This document shows, one piece after another, positions 1-10,100 of a stretch of 33,547 bases of DNA. This DNA is from Acanthaster planci. Lineage: Eukaryota; Echinodermata; Asteroidea; Valvatida; Acanthasteridae. The translations under genes were made by a program, and so were the position numbers. Under the pieces are notes generated by a model. It was given only the letters and a program-made list of their open reading frames with translations. It was not told the origin of the DNA and made no database searches. How positions within the stretch are numbered: position 1 is the first letter of the stretch; every line of letters begins with the position of its first letter. The stretch spans positions 9,187-42,733 of the forward strand of contig NW_019091420.1 of assembly GCF_001949145.1 (NCBI RefSeq), read 5' to 3'.

Positions 1-781
1 CACGGTCTGCTCCTGACCCTTGTATGACGGCAGCCAACAATACAGCACTGTCAACAATAACCAAACCAAAACAGATTGATGTGATTGATCAGTGCAACTG
101 GTAGAAAGGATAACTTTCTATCTGAAAATATACCCGTATGAGGAAAGAAAGTTAGCGAATGTAGTTGGGGTGGGAATATAAGTGTACAAGGGGTGACTGG
201 GGAGTCCTGGTCCAAGACGATAATTTCTATTACTTGATAGACTTTGACCAGTCTACACTTCGCTTCTACACATATTTGACAGAGTGGAGCGTATGTTTAG
301 TACAATCGCAATCTACCCGTAATCTACCGGTCCTGCGGTATCATCTTAGATATTTTATCTTGGAGGGTGGGAGCGGGTTAAGCAAATCTCAGATTTTTCA
401 TATCATAAGAATGCTGATCTCGACAAACAATGCTGGTAGGTACCATTTATAACCAGTCCCACGAATTGATCAGGACGATTGGCGACCTTTTTACACTTGT
501 CCCGTAAAAACTGCCCTCAAATAAGCATCATACCACAGATTGCGTACCCGTAAACTTAAATTCCGACTCCCACACCAGAAAAAAAATCCTACTTTCCGCA
601 AATTTGATTCTGGATCTTCCCTTCTATAGAGCTGGTTACCCGTGGTAACAGGCCAGTGGGTTGTTTGGGTACATTAAGCGCAAACACCACTTTGATATTT
701 AAAACGTCCTTCTGAAATTAATCAGGACTGGAGGTCTTGGAGCTCACCCAATGAAATCCAAATGCAAGCTACTAGATTCAT
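1..781 (-). CDS. 5' end of a second Ig-superfamily receptor gene (signal peptide and start of V-like domain), partial
   Basis: Two exons are visible. Exon 1 codes from ATG at 781-779 to 748 (34 nt), followed by a GTGAGC donor. Exon 2 starts at 47 after an acceptor (TTGTTGACAG) and runs off the window. Joined in phase 1 they give a hydrophobic leader beginning MNLVACIWISLVLYCW, then LPSYKGQEQTV, which matches the start of the first V-like domain of the receptor at 14187-6939 (LPSYKGQEQTVFLERG). The coding part of exon 1 has exactly the same length and phase in both genes, which strongly supports the model. The upstream acceptor (TTTTCTCATCAG, exon from 794) implies a further 5' untranslated exon. 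By homology the product is a secreted or membrane Ig receptor. The rest lies outside the window. Confidence 0.8.
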
Positions 782-1287
782 TTTGCTCTTCTTCCTGATG
801 AGAAAAAAAAATTATCTCTGCCAGTACAATACCGTAAATGCACGGTTACACATACATACTGTGCATAATCCCAACAGATCTCACTGAACAACATGAAGCA
901 TCTGTACATATTGAGTCAGTGGTAAACGGCTAAAAGCTTTTATCACGTTTGTGCGGCGTGTCAATAGTGAGGCGGTAACGAGTGTGATGCAAAGGGTAGA
1001 AGCGATCCGGATGAGAGTTTTACATTTGGCTTTGTGGCTGCAGTTAATAAGCTTCAGCCATCTGGAAATTGTAACGTTTGAGACTACCCCGGATATATTT
1101 TTTAATCTCATTCCAGGAACATGAACATAAATAAACATAGTTGAGGGCGAGAATTTAAGACGTGAATTGCTTTACATTTCTAGTGTTAAGACCATTTTCA
1201 AGCGTTGAATCGTTGTAGATGAGACGGCTCGGTACTGCAACAATAACATTCAAAAATGTGTAAAAGTTTCTAGACTTTCTGTCTTAC

Positions 1288-1335
1288 CTCAAAACCTGCA
1301 GGCTCAGCCAGTCGCTCAGACGAAGAAATACCTTT
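1288..1335 (-). other. possible 5' untranslated exon of the left-edge Ig gene
   Basis: A GAG|GTAAGAC donor stands at 1288/1287, in a block conserved with the equivalent upstream region of the other Ig gene (around 14485-14520, shared core GAGCCTG plus GGTTTT). Both coding exon 1s are preceded by a pyrimidine-rich acceptor, so an upstream non-coding exon is expected. The 5' limit and promoter cannot be fixed by eye. The second copy has a weaker donor at this place. Confidence 0.35.
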
Positions 1336-1400
1336 TCGTTGCACGGCGTATTTACATTCTGTGCAGCTACTGAACATGTATTGGTTTTTATCCTGAACAC

Positions 1401-3529
1401 ACCCTTAGGGCTATTTACTTAGTCAGTAAATAAATTACAATTGCTTTATTCGAAATAACGGACTTCAATAACTGCAGGTGGTAGCATGCCTTGGGAAGAC
1501 TGCAGAAAAAACATGCAGCGAAGTCACGGTTTCTATGCAGCCAAACGAAGCATTGTCGTGTAACCCTCTAGGTTGCAGCCTTCATATCTTGGAATCGACT
1601 AGTGCAAAAGAATAACAAGCTGTAAACTAAAGGTACAGGAGTCAACTTCCCAAATCAAATGGAAATTTCCAACAGTGTAACCTGTTTTATAGAAGTGTGT
1701 GTGACACTTGACTTTTGGATTCTTGCGAAAGATTATTACGTTTTTTAATGAAAGATGTATGCGCGTGTAGCCTTTCCAAATGAAATGAGAATACAACTCT
1801 ATACGCATGTCATTGACTTCAGTCTTAGCTCCGCTACATCTATCGTTTACAAAATACTTCTAAGTAAGTGTACAATGCAATAGGCCTATACATTATTTTT
1901 AAATGACATGCAGTAAAAAGAGGGGAAAAACCACGTATGGTAAGGTTACCACCATAACGAAATGCTAAAGAAACAAGGTACAAAGCTTTTCAGTACCAGT
2001 AGGCTGAGATGATCGAATATGCAGACTTTCAAATGATTCTTTGGTGTAAATAATGGCAAATAATGCAGCGAGTTTTACTGACACACAGTTTATCATTTAT
2101 TTCAATGATGCTTTTAAGGTATACAACGCAAGTCAATGACCGTAGCAATTATATACGTTTTGCGTGGTAAGTAGTATTTATAGCAGGATCGTCAGAAGAC
2201 TCATTTGAAATTTCTTTTCGATCTGTAAGTGGCATGATACGCCTAGAATTTCATAATTTGGTATGTTTGACATTCACAACATGGCCCTTAATTCAGTCTA
2301 AAATGGACCTAACATTTCCATCGAAAAGGAAGTTACTCTTTTTACACTATACAGCAAATCTGTATAGTTTCAACGACAATTTTCAGCCGCAAAAGTGCCC
2401 CCAAAAGCGAAAAATTCAATTTGGCACATTTCAGTTTGGAGTTCCCCGACAAATAAATTGAGGTCCTCAACGTTCAATTCATTTTTTTGATGAGACTTAG
2501 TTTGAACATGCATAAATTTCATCATAAGATTTTGTTTACATAAATTCCTGCCGTACGTTTTTATTCTTTTCTGTTTTAAGATGATTAGAAACATACACAC
2601 AACCCCAACCTTCCCCTAAAAAAAGAATGGAAGAAACAACCTATTGAGCGCCTTTTGCCATCAATCATTAATGTTTTATAATATGGGGCACTGCCACTAT
2701 GAATATATATCATGTCGTCATACCTTGTTTGCACAAAGTCTGTATTTTATTTCCATTTTGTATAAAAAACTCAGTATCTGGGGGAAAACGTGTCGTGTAA
2801 TTTTTTCAGTGCATACTTGACTCAGCAAACATCACTCAACAAACGGTATCTTTAAGTATTCATCCTGGCCAAAAATGAGGCCTCCGTACCCATTAATTAT
2901 TGAAATTTGATGGGCTGTCAAAACTATTTTACTGCCAATTTGCCGTATTTGCCGTCACCTTTTACACCTTATGATACAGGCCTACCAGCTTTCGAAATGC
3001 TAATAAAACTGAAACTGCAATATTTCTTTTGAATATGTAAAAAAATCATTCCCTTTGGTATTGCCTGCAACACAAACTCCCCCATTTAAAACGACACAGA
3101 CTTAAATCAAACTCAGACATCCCAAATAAAATAATGATCAACGCTGAAAGTGAACTGAAACACAATTTTGATGTGTTTAATTGTATGCAATGATGTACAC
3201 ATTTCTTTATAAAAAACATTTGAGCACGTTTTCCATGGAGACATTTTAGGTAGTGTCTTGCAAGCACCTGCAGTATCTAAACAGTACTAACCTATCTTGA
3301 TTGAGGCGTTGTGAGGATTCTTTTACGGATGGAAAGAAAAGCAAAAATTCTAAATTGTTTCATGGATACAAGACCCGATCGACATTTCACTAGCTCCACT
3401 TGTGTGTGTGCATTAAAATTGTTGAAATTGTGAAATAATTAGCACAAGTTTCGAGTTTAACCTTTCTCTTCCTTAATTGGTACGTTCTTTCTTGAAGCTT
3501 GAAGTACATATGTTTTCTAGTCGGTAGGT
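1401..3529. other. intergenic, no gene recognised
   Basis: This is AT-rich sequence between the 5' end of the left-edge Ig gene and the 3' end of gene A. Short open frames occur on both strands, but none shows a domain, a conserved repeat of a neighbour or convincing splice borders. It should contain the promoter of the left-edge gene, near 1400 and above, and the 3' untranslated region of gene A, just below 3530. Confidence 0.5.
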
Positions 3530-5088
3530 CTATTCTGTGACCGATTTCAGTTTACACCACTCCCCAAAGCTCTTACAATTATTGAAAGCCAGTGAATACT
3601 TGTAAGTCTCATCCCCAATCTTTGATCTAGCTCTCTTTATGACTTCATCAGGTGGGTAGCAATCATTTTTGTCGTAAACAAGCCTGTACACGGGAGGTCT
3701 GAATTCAACTGATTCCTCCCCAACACCATTTTGGTAGGTGTTATGTACCACTCTGACTATACCCTTACCCTTGTCACACTCAACGACTATAGCGTGGTGT
3801 CTGGGATGCAGCAGGTTGCCATAGAAGACAACCTGATCACCCGAGTTGAGGTCTTCAATGCTTTTGACTGGCCTGTCATTTGTGCCAATACTGGTGGCCA
3901 GCGCACGAGCCATCGGCGATCCCAAATAAACCCCAATGTACCTCCTAGAAGTTGATCCAAAAAGCCCACCAAAAAAACTACCAAAGTAGGACTTGGAGCT
4001 TGCATCCGTAGCATTACAATCGACTCCCCTGCTCCCCTGAGGTCCACTTACTTTTTCAGGAACGTCTCCCCCTTCTGCAAGCCCAGCGGCTGCGAGAGCT
4101 TCACCAACTCGCAAGAATGCGCTCGTAATAAAATTTTGCTGTGACATTTTACCCTCCTTCACTACTCCGTAAATCTTCCTAAGATCAAAAACACAGGCGC
4201 AGCTCTCGAAGAAAACAAGAACACCCACCCCTACGGCAGTGGTACCATTCACAAGCCTCTCAAACTTCTCAGCGGCACACACTTTCATAGAGGCCGCTGC
4301 CTGTGCACGCTCAAGAAATACTTTGGCACCTTCTTTTGCATATTCTTTGGCTGCAATGACGCCAGCGTAGGTATAGCCATTGCCCACATTATGCAGCGCT
4401 TCGTTCACGACTGACTTTACTTTTTCATACAGCCAAACAACCTGATAACTCTCTGCAAGCCCAGTCTTACAATATGATGGAAACGCTTCGCAGGCACCGG
4501 AGAAAATTCCATAACCAGTGTCATCTAATCGAGATCTAGCGCGGGCAATTACAAGCTCTGGAGGGTTAATCTTTCTTATCTCGCTCGGATAATCAACACG
4601 GAACAATTCACCTTGTTCCTTACTCAGCTTCAGCGCATTTTCTGTGATCCGCATCATGGCACAGCCCACCTTACTCCAATGAATGACTTTAACTATATCT
4701 CCTTTAGGATCAATTTCTGACACGACTGCATGATGCCAGTAGCCCCAATAGTGGCGCCACGCAATGTGATCCCCTACCTTTAGGTTATAACCGTCAGTAC
4801 TAAACTGGTCGATTTTCTTGCGACTGCAGTTTATCAAGAAGGCGAGATTAATCTGCATGGGTACTTGGAGCTGTTTTTTGAGGACGACCCCACAGACTTT
4901 CACTGAAGGGGGGAATTTATCGGTGTCTGGATGGAACAGGAACCGCTCCTGTAACCACTCTTGGCCGCATTTGGTACAGCAGATACCAAGCAGTTCGGGT
5001 TTCCCCTCATCTCCTTTGCTCAAGTAGGATATGTACCTCAGAGCGTTGCCATTGGCACAGGAGCACTCAGGAAGTTCCTTTTGAGGTG
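3530..5088 (-). CDS. gene A exon: Cys-rich module, LRAT-like 1, diverged linker, LRAT-like 2
   Basis: 1559 nt, ending ...EWCKLKSVTE and stop at 3532-3530. Order: a CSC pair then CCTKC (candidate metal site); LRAT-like 1 with KVGDHIAW, WHHAVV, VIHW and ACEAF; a helical section; then LRAT-like 2 with SGDQVVF, RHHAIVV, VVHN and NNCKSF. Each LRAT-like domain therefore shows His, His and Cys in the family order. The linker that is a long Gly/Ala/Val zipper in B and C is here replaced by a polar stretch (around SGPQGSRGVDCNATDASS) with only a short FGSFFGGLFGS remnant. The last 360 bases are about 95% identical by eye to gene C. Confidence 0.88.
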
Positions 5089-5707
5089 CTGTGACAGTTA
5101 AAAGGCAGAAATATCCTTGAACTGTGAAGGGAATGGTAGAGGGAGTTTTTGCTCTCAAAGGATTAACATATGAAATGTGACAACGTGAGGGAGAAAGAAC
5201 ATCACCCCTTGTTGGCTCATACTTGAGCAATGAGGAACAAAGAGTATGCTACAAGCAAGTTCTACGTTGAAGTTCGATAATAAGACGTCGGCTGTATTGG
5301 TTAAAGTCACACACGAGGGAGGTTGTGAACCTTTCCGCTATCTTCGGAAAAGACGTAATGGAATCCAGAAAACTCGACAGGGCGGTAAAAAGAGGATTAG
5401 TTTCAGAGAAGTGTTCAAGTATGAAATGTACAACAAAGAAAGTCTCTCTCACCAAGCTCCCTGGCGAGATCACCGTAGCCCATCGTGGCCAGAGCTCTAG
5501 CCAAGTACTCCAGTGGATTAAGGCCGACAAAGTAGTGTCTCCAGGTAGCTAACATAAGACTTGCCTGTTCTTCCAGTGTAAGAAAGCTTTCGTGGAGTGC
5601 TTGACATTTTTCAATGCCGTAAGAGAGAAAGAGAGCCAACTCCATCCAGGAGTTCCTGACGTCTCGGGCAATTTTCAAGAGTGTTGTAGTGTCCAGAATT
5701 TCTTCAT
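3530..5707 (-). CDS. gene A: Death domain plus tandem LRAT-like domain protein, 5' end not found
   Basis: Two exons: 5707-5453 (Death) and 5088-3530 (Cys-rich module, LRAT-like 1, linker, LRAT-like 2), joined in phase 1 across a 364-base intron (donor CTTG|GTGAGA, acceptor ACTGTCACAG). Together they encode about 604 residues. Genes B and C have an additional Death exon upstream. Nothing like it is visible here between 5708 and the end of the Ig gene 1 kb away, and no start codon was located. The large exon is open throughout and keeps the predicted catalytic His, His and Cys of both LRAT-like domains, so it is not an obvious pseudogene. Oddities are the missing Death 1, loss of the glycine-zipper linker and Asn to Ala before the Cys of domain 1. 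By analogy with PLAAT/LRAT thiol acyltransferases and phospholipases it would act on membrane lipids (inference). Confidence 0.8.
5453..5707 (-). CDS. gene A exon: Death domain (equivalent to Death 2)
   Basis: The 255-nt exon has phase 1 at both ends (acceptor TTTTAACACCAG, donor GTGAGA). It has the same length as the second Death exon of genes B and C. Visible Death-fold hallmarks are NSWMELALFLSYG (helix 1-2 with the conserved Trp), a middle MLATWRHYF (helix 4 with Trp-Arg) and a C-terminal EYLARALATMGYGDLAREL (helices 5-6). Death domains are protein-protein interaction modules that assemble signalling platforms. Confidence 0.85.
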
Positions 5708-6721
5708 CTGGTGTTAAAACCGATCAGAAGTCCCCATCAGATTAACGTTGAAAATGTATACTTGTTACAGCCTTTGTATGACGTCCATATTAACCCTAAA
5801 ATGTGGGATTAACATCTCCCCTTCAAAACACAACATGCAACTTGAATTTCGCAGGGAAATGACTTAGCGGCATTAAAACCTGGTTTTCATCAGGCGTACA
5901 CTACGAGGCTGCAGCTTAAGCCGTTTTTATTATTACTTTTCATGAGGAAAATAATGCGCACAAGTTAGAAAGGGATTGCTCATTTTACAGGGACCATTCA
6001 GTAGATTTTTTTTATGAAATCCTTGAATATGCACCTTTATGTTTCAGTGTGTATTTTTGTTGGGGTGGCTAATTTGAATTTGCAAATTTGATGTAACCAA
6101 AGGCAATGAATGTCAATGTTGCATTGATTTGAACACAAAATGCTGGATTGTTTTATATTTTGCACCGGTATAGGGGATTTCCATTTCCAATTTAATTTGT
6201 AGGTGTAAAAAATGACAATAAATCAGAGAGTAACCTTTAGTAAGAAATTTTTCAAAGAGTTAAAGCTTGGACAATATGGAATGTTTAAAAAGGTACACTT
6301 ACAGTTTGCTTTACTCCAAACAGTGACAAACGGTGATTTTAAGGGAAATTCCTGTATTCCTTTAACTCACATGATAACATTCCTAGTTATAAAGCTGATA
6401 TAGTTTTTTATTCCACCACTGAAAACCTTGTTTCATTATTGGTTAGAATATTTCAGCAGAAGAGTACATCACAATATTTCAGAAAACCCGGGGAGTTACA
6501 GGTGTTTTTGTAAAGGCAGATCTGTAAACGGGAAAATGACCTCTTCGTGCATAATATAGGCAGTACAGTAAAAAGACGGAAATCATATCGTACAGATACT
6601 ATTCTTTTGAGTATGTTGTCTTAGGTCCCAACTATTGCTATTTTGGCGAGCAAATAAGGTGTATACTTTTATTTTTTAACCTACCTTTATCTCTCACATT
6701 GTCACAATCATCTCGTTGCAT
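5708..6721. other. spacer between Ig receptor 3' end and gene A
   Basis: No open frame of useful length on the minus strand and no Death-like exon. It must hold the upstream intron or promoter of gene A, as the Death exon starts with a good acceptor. I see no core promoter that I would defend. Confidence 0.5.
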
Positions 6722-6727
6722 TTTATT
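6722..6727 (-). terminator. AATAAA polyadenylation signal of the Ig receptor gene
   Basis: AATAAA on the minus strand, 212 bases downstream of the stop codon at 6939. Position and strand fit, but cleavage was not observed. Confidence 0.5.
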
Positions 6728-6938
6728 CTCCATTTCGTCCTACTCTAGTGAACAAAATATGTGGCTATATTGTTCAAAATGTATCTCCTCTAAAAGGACT
6801 TTCTTAGTAATATGATTATCAGCTGAATGAGTAACTTTTTTCAAGGTGTAATTGTGAGTCACATGCACGAGAAATCTTTAGAGGATTAAAGATTGTTACG
6901 ATGCATGTATAGCCTCGGATATTCTTCACAGAGGCTAG

Positions 6939-7139
6939 TTATTCTTCCCATATGCAACACTTACTACTGGTATCTTCAACAAGGCAGGTATTCTCGTTGC
7001 TACAGTCCTCATCTTCGTGGTCCACTGTCAAACTCGTGGTTACTTTACTGTTCCTCCTCATGCCCTTGAGAGGCGTTCCAATGTCTGACCCTGCGTGGTT
7101 GGATGTTTTTCTTCGTCGATAATTGCAAATTCCACGTTT
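6939..7139 (-). CDS. Ig receptor exon: cytoplasmic tail and stop
   Basis: Acceptor TATACCGTTTTAG, then 66 codons and TAA at 6941-6939, in phase 0 exactly as the TM exon donor requires. The tail begins KRGICNYRRRK, a basic stop-transfer segment, passes through TPLKGMRRNSK and the acidic VDHEDEDCSNEN, and ends KCCIWEE. Its only tyrosine is in NYRRRK, so there is no ITIM or ITAM. The Ser/Thr-rich and Cys-Cys features could suit phosphorylation or palmitoylation (speculative). Confidence 0.78.
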   Translation of the reverse strand, partial: KRGICNYRRRKTSNHAGSDIGTPLKGMRRNSKVTTSLTVDHEDEDCSNENTCLVEDTSSKCCIWEE

Positions 7140-10100
7140 CTAAAACGGTATACAATGAGGAACCTTAAAAACCACACATATTTTCCCTGTCAGATCGTTT
7201 GGCTATGAGACATCAGTGTCTTGAGTGACCGAGAGAAGGCACTTCTAATTACTTTCTTTCCTGGAAACATCATTACTGTCGGTCATTACATGGGCAGGAC
7301 AGGTTGCTGCACTGACAGTGCACGTAAGGCAAGTAGCTTCTGTCGGTGATATTAAGGTAATATGGTACCATTCCTTTATTTTGGAGATGCGCATGAGTAA
7401 CAATTTGGGTCGATTTATACATATTTCAGGCGAAGACGAGAGCAAAGTAAATTTGACGTCACAAACATTTTTGCAACGAAACTCGCTTCAGTTGATAGTG
7501 TTCAGCTTTTGTTTATTCCCAGGAAAAAAAGGATTGTTGTAAGAATTGTGTAGTGCGAGGATGTAAACCATGAGGTACAATATCTACAAGACGACTGTGA
7601 CTTTCCTGGTTCTAAAATCCTCTCAGAAAAAGACCTAATCATTATTTTAGTTTGAGAACCGCACTTTTCATCATAACAGCGTGCTATACCACAAAGGCTT
7701 CTCTTGCTACGTCAGAAGCACTGATTCTACTGTGGTCTGTTGTGGCTGGCCGCAGGTACCAAATCAACACAATTTAAGGGTTTAAAATGATATTGAATAT
7801 TAAAACAATACCAACAAACACACATTCGTAACAAGGAAATACCACCCGGTTTAATACTGATGTCACAAAATGTGCATTTTATGGCAGAAATTCTTGCAAA
7901 CCAATACTGAATATTCTGCAAACTTTGGCCGTCTATGCAAAATTGTTGTCTATGTTTGTGAACAAAACAACGAATCTAGAAGTGCGTGACGGCGGTGAGG
8001 GCTTTTCTGCAAGCTCATAATTAATACTCTGCCGGAATGATATTCTTGCGACTCTAAAAATCTGTTTTTGTCTGTGAGTAATTTCACCTTTTTCCTGCGT
8101 GTGATACCAAAGAGATAGGCTGATAAAGGTAACTATATTAAGATGCATTTTTACACTTACCCACACCAAGATGAAACCTCCCAGTACAAATGCGAGGGTG
8201 ACTATTACCATTACGACAACGAAAGCGCTGCAGAGAGCGTTCCACGTGAAAGTCGGCACTGATGTGTCTATTAAGGATTTGAAATTGAAAGCATGAGATA
8301 TTTCTAAATATTTTGATGAATATGAAAAGAAAAAAAAAATGAGACCTCTTGCTTGTGTCATTTACCATTTTTTCTTTGCCATGTAATCAGGGGTTTGTTG
8401 CAGTTCCAGTTTTCATGATATAGTGAATCTCAATATTCATGAGCCAAACGAGAATACAGCCCTTGGCAGGATTTTAGTGTTGATGGATCAAAGCCAAAAA
8501 CCTTCAAATCTTTTATGGGTATTGGATGCCGTAACTCTTATTAGGCCATAAATGATGTTAATATGAACGTGGCACTTCGAGCAACGAAATCGTATGAAAT
8601 TTCCCACCTGCATTGACCAGAGGTAAATCCTTATTTATGGTGGCTAACAAGTGACTTCCATTCTTTTCCCCGAGAGCAACGCCGTAAGCTTCACATCTAT
8701 AAACTGCGCTGCCGTTACCCGTCAGTTGCACTTGGATGGATGACAATGACGTGAAAGTGTTGTCAACAAGGGAACCTAAAACAGATTTTAAAATTACCAC
8801 ATTAATATCGCAATCAAAAGGGATACTAACTTGCAATAGAAAATAATGAATTTTGTTGCAGCTTTTAAAATTATTACAATTTTATTCATTGCCGATTCAT
8901 GATTGTACCTTTAATTCAGACCTTTAATTTAATTCATTGAAAAGGGGTATTGCTAAAAGGTCTTCGACGATTATCCTGACACAACTGATTCGCTTTCAGT
9001 AACTTAAAATTCTTTACCCGTTCGGTATCAGAGAAGCAATACTCGTGTCAGTATATGTCGAATTGCGCCTGCTAAGTCACATGACCTACAGTGGGTATTA
9101 AATATCAACCAACACGGCGTCCACTAAAAGCAAAGTGTTTCATAAGTAACATTTACAAAAAAAAAACCAAAACAAAACAAAACGACGATAGGTACCGTAC
9201 TCACACCACTGATGTGCCAGGTAAAATAGCGCAAATTGGCTTTATTGTTTCTAAACAACACTCAAAACACATGTTCGTATGGGGTGATACCCACTATAGG
9301 TAAGATGATTTAGTGGAGAGCAATCAGTCTATTAATTTTACTCTCCAAGTACAGCGTTATCACAACGCGTAAGGTCATAGACCCTAAATTACAATTAGAA
9401 GCTCATGGCCCGAGGACGTGTCATTAATTAAGACTGGTGTCTATTTCGACGTAAGAAACGCAGAGAGTAACACAATCAAGACGCAAACTGCAACCCCATC
9501 ATTATAGAAACATGCCGGCTACAGGTGTAGCCCACAATGCAAACTAGCCCTCGAACGATCTGCAAAGATTTGAGCCAGGTTTCACTTTTGCCGATTTCCT
9601 GCGTCGAGTAGCCGTGGTATTCCCACGCACGCTGGCATGACTGGCTCCACGAGTTTTACCTGTTCTCTCCTCGATGCTTTGATATTACACCCCAATGATC
9701 AACTAAATAGTTGACCACCAATGAAAGGCATGAAATTGGAGTACAGGTTTGGTATCATGAAAAGGTAAAGTCAATCTAAACGCACATTTTCTGCGAAAAT
9801 TCACGAATTTTCGGATGCCACTTCGTTTCAATTTTTTTGGGCGGAATGACGTCATACATTGTCTTTTTCGTTCGTGTCTGTGTTTTACACATCTTGAGGA
9901 CCGTCCGCGTTACAAACGACGGTAATGGAAACAAGGCTTAACGCACCTGGTTGGAGAGTCAGCAGTTTCGTAGTATGTGCATTTTCAGCATGCTCTATAC
10001 GACCATCATCATACACTCGGGACCACTGGATGGTAACGGGGGGTTTTGTATAATAAACTGAACACGTTAGGTTGACAGTTGCTGTGTCGTGTGGTATATG

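Larger units (their letters stand above)
1..1400. repeat. segmental duplication, left copy (5' region of Ig receptor gene)
   Basis: This stretch aligns in the same order and orientation with about 13243-14620. Matched blocks are the exon 2 start (1-60 with 13243-13310), the TATCTTGGAGGGTG block (about 350-370 with 13570-13590), the exon 1 area (about 711-880 with 14100-14270) and the putative 5' exon area (about 1275-1385 with 14485-14590). Between the blocks the copies have diverged with indels. Duplication of a whole Ig gene with its promoter is the simplest reading. Confidence 0.65.

Noticed and set aside
165-452. 95-codon plus-strand open frame
   Set aside because: It lies in the first coding intron of the left-edge Ig gene, is not conserved as a frame in the duplicate at 13.4-13.7 kb, and has no domain.
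8021-8053. Alternative terminal exon for the Ig receptor (acceptor TTTTTAG, ten residues ending PAEY, then stop)
   Set aside because: Phase 0 and a basic start make it possible as a splice variant, but the 66-residue exon at 7139-6939 fits equally in phase, is longer and has its own polyadenylation signal. Kept only as a minor possibility.
5707-8608. Fusion transcript joining Ig domains directly to the gene A Death exon
   Set aside because: The TM exon ends in phase 0 and cannot join the phase 1 Death exon. Skipping the TM exon is in phase but would put a cytosolic-type enzyme in the secretory path. No positive evidence.
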